Shown here piece by piece: positions 50,301 to 57,845 of a stretch of 64,000 nucleotides of DNA. The position numbers were made by a program, and so were the translations under genes. Each line of letters begins with the position of its first letter. Positions within the stretch are counted from its first letter, which is position 1. Under the pieces are notes generated by a model. The model saw nothing but the letters and a program-made list of their open reading frames with translations. It searched no databases and was not told where the DNA came from. The stretch is from Nocardia terrae (GTDB taxonomy: Bacteria; Actinomycetota; Actinomycetes; Mycobacteriales; Mycobacteriaceae): the NCBI RefSeq assembly GCF_009760405.1, contig NZ_WRPP01000001.1, positions 496,001-560,000 of the forward strand. The letters are read 5' to 3'.

Positions 50301-50390
50301 CGAGCCTCCGCTACTCGATGCCATTGGCCGCTGTCAATGGCTACCGAAAAGGGTTGTCTACCTGGCGATCTGATTCCCAGATGCCAACTC

Positions 50391-50419
50391 TTGACAACTG
50401 TTCGCAACCTTCAAATACT
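50391..50419 (+). promoter_or_regulatory. Candidate promoter of the 518-aa gene
   Basis: TTGACA (50391-50396), 17-bp spacer, AATACT (50414-50419), about 150 bp upstream of the GTG start at 50572. The -35 is perfect and the -10 weak. Confidence 0.35.
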
Positions 50420-50571
50420 GCGACGGGCAGCGGATTTCGTGGGAGTTAGTTGGGTCTCGCGAGGTGTAGAAACCGGCAGGGCCGAGTCTATCAACGCCAT
50501 GGCTGTCCAAGAGGTCAGGATAGGCCCAGGTAGCTATGTGTCATGTCGGTCTCAGGTGAGACGATCGCGGC

Positions 50572-52128
50572 GTGACGATTAGTATCCCGAACGGCCAGCC
50601 GAACTATCGATTCACGCGGTACGTGCGTCCGCCGATCCAGGAAAACGAGAAGCTTCCGCCGCTCTTCCCTCTTCGTCCCGCGACCCGGCAGTTGCGCTTA
50701 GGTGTTGACGTCACGACGGTGCCGGATCCTCCAGAAGGGCTTTTTTCGCGGTTCCTGGACCGCGACGAGATCGATGTGCAGCTGATGGTTCCAGCCGGCG
50801 AAGACGTGCCCGCCGCGTGGACGACAGCTCTCCGTGATCCGCTGGTCCGCCAGATCGGGTTCTCCACCGTCGAAGCAGCGGGTCGGCTGGCCGACGCGGT
50901 GCAATTTCGAGTCGTCACCGAAAACGGGCCGGAGTGGTCCCGGCGAACTGCCCGATTCTTCGATATTTACCAGCGGCTTGACGAACAGACGGCACCCGAG
51001 GCCGCGGAACCACTGAGCCTAGAACAGCGCCACCACGCCGCGGCATACGCCGCTGCCGCGGCTGAAGTGGGACTCGATGCAATCATCTCCAACGCGCCGA
51101 CGGTCGGCCGATGCGACGTCGCGGACAACGACATCGTCACAAGCGTCACGCCAGATGACGCGGTTTCCCTCATTGGGCACTACCTGCGGGTGACGGCTAA
51201 TCCGGTCGTAGGGGTGCGGCGCGGCGCACTACATGGCGGCGGTGCCTGGAAGTCGATCGAGTCGACGGCCACTATCGAGAACCTCTACGACTGGGGCGTG
51301 GTGTCGAATATGCCCTACTTCGATTGCTTTCCGCTTATCGCGACGCAAATGGGCGATACAGAGACGGTGACCGCTCTCAAGTCGATCCGCGTTCGGCTGG
51401 CTCGTGCCGCACGCGCTCTTGACCACATGCTGGCCGCACTGTCCAATCCTGTGAACGGCAAACGTGGTAGCGATGTCGTTGAGGCCGCCGCTGAAGCGTT
51501 CGACAGACAGTTGCTCTACCTCGCTGCTGCTTTCGACATTTACGGTCGACGGTTTCTTTTGCTCGTCGACTCGAACCGCAACCCGAGGAACTTTCGTCAG
51601 TCTCTCGACGGGAAAGGCTACGTCAAGGACCATTTGGAGAAGGAGTACGAGGCTGACGTGCTCACCGATGTGCAGCGACTTCATGTGTACGCCGGCGTGT
51701 GCAAGGTTCTTCGCAACCACATCCACGACGGCATCCTGCCCATCGATCAGCACCCTGGTCGTAGCTATGGCAACTCAGTCAATATCGCCCTGAACCTAGA
51801 CACCATGCCCGAACTCCTGCCCGGTGCTGACGACAGGATGACGCAAAAACACTTCGACGCGCTCGGGATCTGGGAAGCTGACCCGGTCGGAGTGTTCGGG
51901 ACTCCGGCTACGGTTGCGGACCTTGCGACGGCTGGATTTACGCTCATGGGTGCCGGACTCGCGCTAGTAGAGGCGTTCACCAAGCTCATCATGCGGAACA
52001 AACCTAAGGCGGCATCCGCGCCGAGTTCACTTCTCGGTTGTGTACAAGCGCAGCCAGGCGAGACTGAGCTTCCGCCGCTTGAGCGCGCGATGCTCTACCA
52101 AGCGCTGTTCGGATGGCACTCCGCCTGA
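50572..52128 (+). CDS. 518-aa unknown protein with HEPN-like motif
   Basis: GTG start at 50572. No signal peptide; a weak hydrophobic segment lies near residues 445-465. Middle part: GLDAIISNAPTVGR then VTPDDAVSLIGHYLRVTANP, resembling the region I associate with uncharacterised large actinobacterial proteins whose C-terminal half ends in an HEPN-like helical bundle. Here the C-terminal bundle holds LHVYAGVCKVLRNHIHDGIL, with R381-N-H-I-H385, close to the RNxxxH type motif of HEPN ribonucleases. It is the only plus-strand gene at the left end of the element. A defence or toxin role is inference; no catalytic test is possible here. Confidence 0.75.
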   Translation: MTISIPNGQPNYRFTRYVRPPIQENEKLPPLFPLRPATRQLRLGVDVTTVPDPPEGLFSRFLDRDEIDVQLMVPAGEDVPAAWTTALRDPLVRQIGFSTVEAAGRLADAVQFRVVTENGPEWSRRTARFFDIYQRLDEQTAPEAAEPLSLEQRHHAAAYAAAAAEVGLDAIISNAPTVGRCDVADNDIVTSVTPDDAVSLIGHYLRVTANPVVGVRRGALHGGGAWKSIESTATIENLYDWGVVSNMPYFDCFPLIATQMGDTETVTALKSIRVRLARAARALDHMLAALSNPVNGKRGSDVVEAAAEAFDRQLLYLAAAFDIYGRRFLLLVDSNRNPRNFRQSLDGKGYVKDHLEKEYEADVLTDVQRLHVYAGVCKVLRNHIHDGILPIDQHPGRSYGNSVNIALNLDTMPELLPGADDRMTQKHFDALGIWEADPVGVFGTPATVADLATAGFTLMGAGLALVEAFTKLIMRNKPKAASAPSSLLGCVQAQPGETELPPLERAMLYQALFGWHSA

Positions 52129-52267
52129 GTCGTCTGCGCGCTCGAGAAGGTATGGGCCCATAGCCCGTGTGACGAGGCCGCCGAAAGGGAGCTGCAGTTC
52201 CCGCGAGCTTCCTCGAACCAGAACGCACAGGCCACTCGTTCGTCGACGCCAGATCGTCGCGTTCCAG

Positions 52268-52660
52268 TTAGCCACTGCGACTGGAACCCAAATGATGGGG
52301 CAGGTCAAACCTGTCACCTGATTTTGCAGCAGTCCTCTTGGTCTCCGCGGGTTGCTGGGTGGTCGTATGCCTTTCAGGCCATGGGAAGCAAGGGGATCCG
52401 GCGCTGATGCTCAGGGACTGGTCTTGCGCAGGTGTGTACTGCAGGACTATCCCATAGCCGGCGGGGGTGTTGATTGGGGCCCAGAGTGAGTCGGCGTCCT
52501 ACTGGAGGGCCCAGCCCCGGGCCGTCCACGTGTTGCGGATCAACTTTTCGCACATGCGCTGAGCCGTACCCGCTGTAGTGAGCGATGTGCTGCCGAGCGT
52601 GAGAATGATCTGGTGTCGCAAGGAGGCCGACAAGCTCTTGCAGGCCGCGTTCAGTTCTGG
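52268..52660 (-). pseudogene. Decayed lipoprotein C-terminal fragment
   Basis: One minus-strand frame reads ELNAACKSLSASLRHQIILT, LGSTSLTTAGTAQRMCEKLI, RNTWTARGWALQ, then TAG (52499-52501), then continues with DADSLWAPINTPAGYGIVLQ, YTPAQDQSLSISAGSPCFPW up to TAA at 52268-52270. Both sides of the stop have clear protein character with paired Cys. No start exists. It is the tail of a second secreted or lipoprotein gene left behind the intact lipoprotein gene. Confidence 0.6.
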
Positions 52661-53250
52661 GGACAGGAGATCGGGTGGCCGAGACGGGCGACGACCTCGT
52701 TGTACAAAGTAGTAACCTCATGGTCTAGAGAGACGCCTGGGGAGGCGATTGGCGTCGACGCTATTGTCTTCCAACTCTTGAGCTGACCATTGCTTTCGAA
52801 GAGATCTGCATACCTCTGTTTGAGATCGGATGGAATATCTGCACAGCTCAACGCTTTATGGTTCAGGATATCGATATTCAGCTGACCAGCGGGGCCTTTC
52901 GGATACGGCTCCCCACAGGCCGGGGGATGGCCATAGCGCGACTCCAGCGTCTTGTACAGAACAGTGATGTCTCCCGCCGGAGACGGTGTCTGATCCGAAG
53001 TCATGGACTTGATCGCGCTCAATGGCTTTAGCTGACCGTTCGAATCATACAGATACGAGTACTCCCAGCGCAGATCCTCCGGCACCGCTATGCAAGTCAG
53101 CCTCTCGTATTCTTGGTCCACTCCTGAAGGTGCCGATGCCGAATGAGAGGAGTCACCTGTGCGACTGCAGCCGGAAACTGTGGCCAGCGCAACGAGCGTG
53201 ATCGCCACGACTGCCCATTTACCTGCCATTGTGCGGTTGCTGACCGTCAT
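52651..53250 (-). CDS. Lipoprotein with two LFxxNGQLK modules
   Basis: A 199-aa lipoprotein: signal peptide AVVAITLVALATVSGC with lipid Cys28. The mature part is two copies of a 60-residue module: module 1 at 53-112 (VPEDLRWEYSYLYDSNGQLK, ending YGHPPACG) and module 2 at 136-196 (IPSDLKQRYADLFESNGQLK, ending LGHPISCP). Each module has two Cys, probably one disulfide. The same module ends the large ESX protein encoded just upstream, whose stop it overlaps. I chose ATG 53250 (AGGAAG upstream); ATG 53229 is an alternative. An immunity, receptor or co-secreted partner role is possible. Confidence 0.78.
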   Translation of the reverse strand: MTVSNRTMAGKWAVVAITLVALATVSGCSRTGDSSHSASAPSGVDQEYERLTCIAVPEDLRWEYSYLYDSNGQLKPLSAIKSMTSDQTPSPAGDITVLYKTLESRYGHPPACGEPYPKGPAGQLNIDILNHKALSCADIPSDLKQRYADLFESNGQLKSWKTIASTPIASPGVSLDHEVTTLYNEVVARLGHPISCPQN

Positions 53251-55594
53251 TCTTCCTGTAACCACCGGTGACATCGCTGTACCCGTCTCTCATGGCCGAC
53301 TCATGGCCGTCTTTCAGACCAAGTTGGTTGAAGACTGTCGTTAGATCCTTCACGGGGTCGTCCCCGTTCCCGCTGTCGGGCATCGACTGAAGATCATGCC
53401 ATGGCTTGAGCTGGCCGTTGGCATCGAAGAGGTTGGCGTACTGCTGGCGCAGGTTATCTGGCACCTCGGTGTTGGCCAACACGTTGTACGACTGCTGGTC
53501 AAAGTTCGGCGGGTTCAGGCCGATGTTGGTGTTGCCTGCAGATGGTGCGGGTCCGATGATCGCGTTTTTGAGTGGGTCACCGCCGATACCGACAAGTTTC
53601 GATACCTGTTCTCCCGTAACAGTTTTCACGGTCATGTCGCCGATCGGAGCGCTATATCCGAGACCTTTCGTGATGATGTCGTAGGCTGCCTTCTTCTGGT
53701 TGTAGGCATCCGTGGCGACCTTATTGGAGTCGGTGGTGTGGGCGCTGATTTCGTCGCGCAAGCCGGCGTCTACCAAACCTTGCAACTCCCCGGCATCGAC
53801 CAGATGGTTGCGGGCATGGGCGTCGTTCGGGTTGTGTCCGTATTCAATTTCTTGTCGCAGCGAGGCATCCAGCGCTGCGGCATTAAACTTCTGCCCGGCT
53901 GCGTCATTGGTATCCATGAACGAGAAAATGTTCTTCGAACCCGCGAATGTGTTGTTGCCCGATGGATCGGTCCAGCTGTGCATCTGACCGTCGTCACCCT
54001 TATAGGTCACATTGAACCCATCGTTGGTGGGGTGAGTCGAGTTGATCAGATCGTTCATATACGGAGTCATGCCGGTCGAAAGGGTCTGTACCAGCTTCGG
54101 ATTCAAGTCGCCGACGGTCTTATGCCCGGATTCGGGGATGTCGTAGAGATGCCATTTGTCGTTGCCGCCTGCGATGTTGCTCGGTGCGTCGTCGCTGGAG
54201 ACGAACTGGCCGAATGCACTCATGATTGAGGCTTGACGGTGGGCATCTACCGAACCAGGTTGGCTGTCACCGAATGAGAACAGTTTCGAGGCAGCGTCGC
54301 CGCTATCGGTCCACTGGTGGGTCAGCACGTCGTGGAAGAACTGTTCGTTGGGTTTTCCAGTGCCAGCGTCGATAACGAGATTCTGCACGGCCGCCTTGTC
54401 GTCGCCTACGGCCCCGAAGATTCCCTCGGTCAATGCCGCCCGGGGATCCTGACCGTGCCCGTCGACGGTGAAGCTCATCAGCTTGTTTTCCGGGTTCTGC
54501 TCGACGCTGACCTGCGCGCCGAGATACTTCGCACCGACGTCGAGGACTTGCTTGTCGAGGTCGCTCCCGGCGCGGTAGCGGGGGTCCGAGCCACCGGCGA
54601 TCTTCGCGATGATCTGATTGTCTTTGACACCATTGAGTTTGACCTCCGCGCTGGACCTCGCGTAGGGACCGCCAGTCGTGTTCCATGCGAAGTCGACAGC
54701 ATCCGGGCGGGTCAACGACTCCTCGAGCTTCTTGGGCAACAGGTTCGCGCCGCCCTTGTCGGGTATGCCGGAGTCACCCTTCAGTGCGGTCGTGACATTG
54801 GTGTTCGAAACCAATTGCAGTGAATTTTTAAGTGCCACTTGGGCATTCGGAGGTAGCTTGTCCAAGATTGCTTGGACCTCTTCGGGGCTCTTGTTGTCCA
54901 AGGACCGTGAGAGTTGATTGAGGTAGTCCATCTGTGACTCGGGGATGGACACGGGCTTCCCGTTGTGGAGGTCGTCGAGTTGCTGGTCAGTGAGTTGCCC
55001 GGCGTCGATGAGACGTTGGATCGCCGCGTCGCTCATATGCGCAGGGTCGTCAACGAGACGCTTGCCGTCTGCCTTACCCTCATCGCCGCCCAGGGACGCA
55101 CTGGAGGTGAATGCGATCAGAAGCTGGGAGCGCGTGGCGTTCAACGCATCTCGCGCGGCATTATCGGCGGTCACCGCCGCGTTGTAGGCGGCGGTGAGGT
55201 CCTTGTTCATCTGCGCGAGATCACGGGAGCTACCTTCGCCGATAACACCCAAATACGCCGTGACCGACCAACGGTTGGCGTCGCACTGCGACAAGTATCC
55301 GCGGGCTTTGCTCAAGGCTTCCGCGATCGCGGTCTCTCCGTCACGAGCCTGACCAGCGAGCCCGGTCAGCTTGTCGGCGAGGGCTTGCACGGTCTTCTGG
55401 TCGCCGCTGGCGCGATCTTGAGCAGCCGTGGCGGCTTTGCCGTCCCAGTATTGACCGTTGACCTTGGTGACCGAGTCGACGTACGCACCGAACACTGTTT
55501 CGAGCTGAAGACCGATCGAATCCCACTCGCTCGCGTATTTTCCCAGGATCGACGGGTCGGCAGTGCGTAGCCATCCCAGGGGCGTCGTGGTCAT
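53219..55594 (-). CDS. WXG/TPR-repeat-region ESX-associated protein (putative type VII effector)
   Basis: A 791-aa protein. The N-terminus is an ESX-type helical bundle with W50-D-G52 (VNGQYWDGKAATAAQDR). Then come SDAAIQRLIDAGQLTDQQLD, IPESQMDYLNQLSRSLDNKS, a long middle part with TPYMNDLINSTHPTNDGFNV, and a C-terminal module VPDNLRQQYANLFDANGQLK at about 711-762. The first two-thirds match proteins annotated as TPR repeat region-containing in Nocardia and mycobacteria (M. tuberculosis Rv2082-like). There is no signal peptide. The ATG at 55594 overlaps the EspC-like stop (ATGA). Likely secreted through ESX; no known toxin domain is visible. Confidence 0.8.
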   Translation of the reverse strand: MTTTPLGWLRTADPSILGKYASEWDSIGLQLETVFGAYVDSVTKVNGQYWDGKAATAAQDRASGDQKTVQALADKLTGLAGQARDGETAIAEALSKARGYLSQCDANRWSVTAYLGVIGEGSSRDLAQMNKDLTAAYNAAVTADNAARDALNATRSQLLIAFTSSASLGGDEGKADGKRLVDDPAHMSDAAIQRLIDAGQLTDQQLDDLHNGKPVSIPESQMDYLNQLSRSLDNKSPEEVQAILDKLPPNAQVALKNSLQLVSNTNVTTALKGDSGIPDKGGANLLPKKLEESLTRPDAVDFAWNTTGGPYARSSAEVKLNGVKDNQIIAKIAGGSDPRYRAGSDLDKQVLDVGAKYLGAQVSVEQNPENKLMSFTVDGHGQDPRAALTEGIFGAVGDDKAAVQNLVIDAGTGKPNEQFFHDVLTHQWTDSGDAASKLFSFGDSQPGSVDAHRQASIMSAFGQFVSSDDAPSNIAGGNDKWHLYDIPESGHKTVGDLNPKLVQTLSTGMTPYMNDLINSTHPTNDGFNVTYKGDDGQMHSWTDPSGNNTFAGSKNIFSFMDTNDAAGQKFNAAALDASLRQEIEYGHNPNDAHARNHLVDAGELQGLVDAGLRDEISAHTTDSNKVATDAYNQKKAAYDIITKGLGYSAPIGDMTVKTVTGEQVSKLVGIGGDPLKNAIIGPAPSAGNTNIGLNPPNFDQQSYNVLANTEVPDNLRQQYANLFDANGQLKPWHDLQSMPDSGNGDDPVKDLTTVFNQLGLKDGHESAMRDGYSDVTGGYRKNDGQQPHNGR

Positions 55595-55920
55595 TGCCCT
55601 TGCCCTACGGCCCAGTCGCCGGTGCCTGTGTTGTAGACATTCACGAAGGAGTCGTAGTTGGTGTCGTCCATGTTCTTGAAATCTTTGACGCATCCGGTCA
55701 TGACGGTCGCGGTCTCGTCCAGGCGTTGCTTGGCTGTCTCGATCAGCGCGCCGTACACCACGTCCGTGGTAATCGAGCCGGCGGCCTTGGCTGATTCGAG
55801 CAGGTTGTCTGCCTTCGGGTCGGGCGCGTCCTTGACCTTGATCCCCGCAGCGTCTTGGGCGTACCCGTGCAGCGTCGTCGCGAGCTTGCCGAGGATATCC
55901 AGATCGGCCTTGAGACTCAT
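55591..55920 (-). CDS. EspC/DUF2580-like small ESX protein
   Basis: A 109-aa helical protein: MSLKADLDILGKLATTLHGY, then ALIETAKQRLDETATVMTGC and DFKNMDDTNYDSFVNVYNTG. Length, starting motif and gene order (directly before a large WXG protein, coupled by ATGA) match EspC-type partners that form the secretion-competent heterodimer. GGGGGA precedes the ATG at 55920. Confidence 0.78.
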   Translation of the reverse strand: MSLKADLDILGKLATTLHGYAQDAAGIKVKDAPDPKADNLLESAKAAGSITTDVVYGALIETAKQRLDETATVMTGCVKDFKNMDDTNYDSFVNVYNTGTGDWAVGQGQ

Positions 55921-56066
55921 ACATCCCCCAAACGCGAAATCTCCGAACAGAACCCAGGTTTCGGATGTCCGTTCTGGTCTGTGCTTGCGCAAACTATATA
56001 GCAGCGGTCAGACTTCAACCCTCCACCGCGCGATCTTGAAGCGCCCGGACCGGCAGGGGGCCGCAC

Positions 56067-56498
56067 ATGCAGGAGATCAGTGATCTGCACTTCGCCAGGG
56101 CAGCTCAACTCTCGGTCGACGAGGCCGAACTCTTCCAGATCGCGTTGCGGACCCGGATCGCCAACGCGACCTCAACTGACCACTCGGTGTCGATCGACGT
56201 CAGCGCCGACGGCACTATTTACCGATGGCACCTCGGTGAAGCCGGTCACCGCATTCCACCGGACCAACTTGTCGCCACGGTCATCGAATTGATTGGGAAG
56301 GCTCGGAACGAAGCGCGCGACGCTGTTCACGCGGACTTCGGTCTTGACCCGATCCCGTCCGCCTCAATGCCCGTCGAGGGCGTGCTCGCACGTCCTCCAG
56401 CCGCGGCGAACGAACCGGTGACCGCCGCGAACGATGAAGCTTGGGACGATGACGAGGACTACTACCACCGCGGCAAGTCCCGCATTGCCGCCGACTAG
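56067..56498 (+). CDS. YbaB-like ESX accessory protein
   Basis: A 143-aa protein divergent from the EspC-like gene. The N-terminal helix LHFARAAQLSVDEAELFQIA precedes strands HSVSIDVSADGTIYRWHLGE and helix LVATVIELIGKARNEARDAV, the YbaB plan; the C-terminal tail is acidic (AWDDDEDYYHRG). It pairs with the EspC-like and WXG genes in the same way as YbaB-like genes in the 25.9-27.9 kb operon. Confidence 0.7.
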   Translation: MQEISDLHFARAAQLSVDEAELFQIALRTRIANATSTDHSVSIDVSADGTIYRWHLGEAGHRIPPDQLVATVIELIGKARNEARDAVHADFGLDPIPSASMPVEGVLARPPAAANEPVTAANDEAWDDDEDYYHRGKSRIAAD

Positions 56499-56531
56499 CT
56501 GTAATCGAACTACTGATAGAGGTGATCTCGA

Positions 56532-57470
56532 CTACAGCTTGTCGCCGAGGCGGGCTTTGCGGTGGGCGTCGCGGGCGCGGGTTTCGGCGGTGGCGCGGGC
56601 GTAGCGGCCGATCATCTGGCGGGAGCGCCAACCGGCGAGCATCATCAAGTCCTGTTCCTGGCCGCCGTTCGCGAGCCAGTTGTGGGCGAAGAAGTGGCGG
56701 AGCTGGTGAGGGTGGAGATGTTTGATGCCCGCGGCTTCGGCGCGGCGTGTGAGCATGCGGTAGATGCCCCAGCTGGTCATCTGGCCTCGCTTGCCGAGCC
56801 AGAGGGCGGGATTGTCGTTGGCGGCCTTAGGGTGTCGGGCTCGGGTTCGGAGGTATCGGCGGAGCGCGATGCGAGTTTTGTCGCCGAACGGCAGGACTCG
56901 CGGGCGACCGCCCTTGCCGATCACGAGGGCGGTGTTCTCTTGGAAGTCCAGAGCGTCGATGTCCAGGGCGGCAATCTCGCCGACGCGGGGTCCGATATCG
57001 GCGAGGAGTCGGACAATCGCTGTGTCCCTGCGGGATTCGAAATCGGTGCCCTCGCACTCGGCGAGTAGCTTGCGGAGGTCTTCGATCGGCGGGACAGGAA
57101 TGGGCTTCTCCGGGACGTGGGGTGGGCTCATCTTGTCGAACGGGTTGACCTCGAGGATGGCCTCGGATTCCAGATAACCGCAGAACTGTTGGAGGCTGCG
57201 GTACGGGCGGTGGGCGTACTCCGGGGTGATCGGCTTGCCGGTGCGGCGGTTGGTCCGGCTCAGTGTGTCGATGATGTAGGCGCCGATGTTCTCGCGGGTC
57301 AGGGCCTCGGCGTCGGGTTCGATCGGAGGGGACTGAGCGCGGAGGAAGTCGACGAAGTAGCCCACATCGCGGGAGTACGTGTCGATGGTGCCCTTTGACC
57401 GGTTGGCGCGCCGTAGTTCGGTGATGAAGTCCTCGAGAAGCTCGGGGATGGCGTCGAGATCCTGCCCCAT
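56532..57470 (-). CDS. int: Tyrosine recombinase/integrase
   Basis: A 312-aa phage-type integrase. SAM-like core-binding domain at 10-110; catalytic domain with R162 (GPRVGEIAALD), Lys186 (VIGKGGRPR), H255-x-x-R258 (HPHQLRHFFAHNW), W281 and the nucleophile Tyr290 (IGRYARATAE). All active residues are present, so it should be functional. It lies 98 bp from the tRNA-Arg gene and probably uses its 3' end as attB. Confidence 0.93.
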   Translation of the reverse strand: MGQDLDAIPELLEDFITELRRANRSKGTIDTYSRDVGYFVDFLRAQSPPIEPDAEALTRENIGAYIIDTLSRTNRRTGKPITPEYAHRPYRSLQQFCGYLESEAILEVNPFDKMSPPHVPEKPIPVPPIEDLRKLLAECEGTDFESRRDTAIVRLLADIGPRVGEIAALDIDALDFQENTALVIGKGGRPRVLPFGDKTRIALRRYLRTRARHPKAANDNPALWLGKRGQMTSWGIYRMLTRRAEAAGIKHLHPHQLRHFFAHNWLANGGQEQDLMMLAGWRSRQMIGRYARATAETRARDAHRKARLGDKL

Positions 57471-57568
57471 CCCACGAGTCTAATCTTGTAAATCCCTTGG
57501 CGTTTGAGCGTTGTGAGGTATGGGTATTGGTGTAACTGCCAGCGTTTTCGCTGGTCAGTCACCCGATG

Positions 57569-57642
57569 CGCCCCCGGCAGGAATCGAACCTGCGACCTAG
57601 GGATTAGAAGGCCCTTGCTCTATCCAACTGAGCTACGGAGGC
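57569..57642 (-). tRNA. tRNA-Arg (anticodon UCU)
   Basis: A 74-nt cloverleaf on the minus strand: acceptor GCCTCCG pairing with CGGGGGC (one G-U), D arm GCTC/GAGC, anticodon loop CTTCTAA with anticodon TCT, and T arm GCAGG-TTCGATT-CCTGC. The anticodon stem has one C-U mismatch next to the loop. No CCA is encoded. Its 3' part is the right attachment repeat of the integrative element. Confidence 0.93.
57572..57609 (-). repeat. Right attachment site inside tRNA-Arg
   Basis: 38-bp direct repeat partner of 50263-50300. It spans from the T-arm side of the acceptor to the anticodon loop. The integrated element supplies this 3' part and so keeps the tRNA intact. Confidence 0.9.
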
Positions 57643-57845
57643 AGTGCGGGCATCGGCGGTGATGCGGGCACCAAACACCTTGACCCAAATCGATCTCGGT
57701 GTCCAGCGCGTTAAGTATAGCGAGCGTCCAGATCAGGGAAGGACCGTCGGTTAGCAACTGTTCGGCGCGTCGGGCGGGGTGTGCGGACCGGAGGACCGGA
57801 AACCCTGGGGGAGTCCGGATGGGTGCTTCGAACTACGCTGGGCGC

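Larger units (their letters stand above)
50263..57609. mobile_element. Integrative element inserted in a tRNA-Arg gene
   Basis: A 7.3-kb segment bounded by a 38-bp exact direct repeat (50263-50300 and 57572-57609) corresponding to the 3' part of the tRNA-Arg gene at 57569-57642. A tyrosine recombinase gene lies next to the intact tRNA. Cargo: a 518-aa protein, a decayed lipoprotein gene, a lipoprotein, a WXG/TPR-region ESX protein, an EspC-like protein and a YbaB-like protein. There are no conjugation, replication or capsid genes, so it is either mobilised by a helper or a reduced element. Confidence 0.85.

Noticed and set aside
52374..52721. 115-codon minus-strand ORF
   Set aside because: Its translation lacks protein character; the neighbouring frame, though interrupted by one TAG, is clearly the former coding frame.
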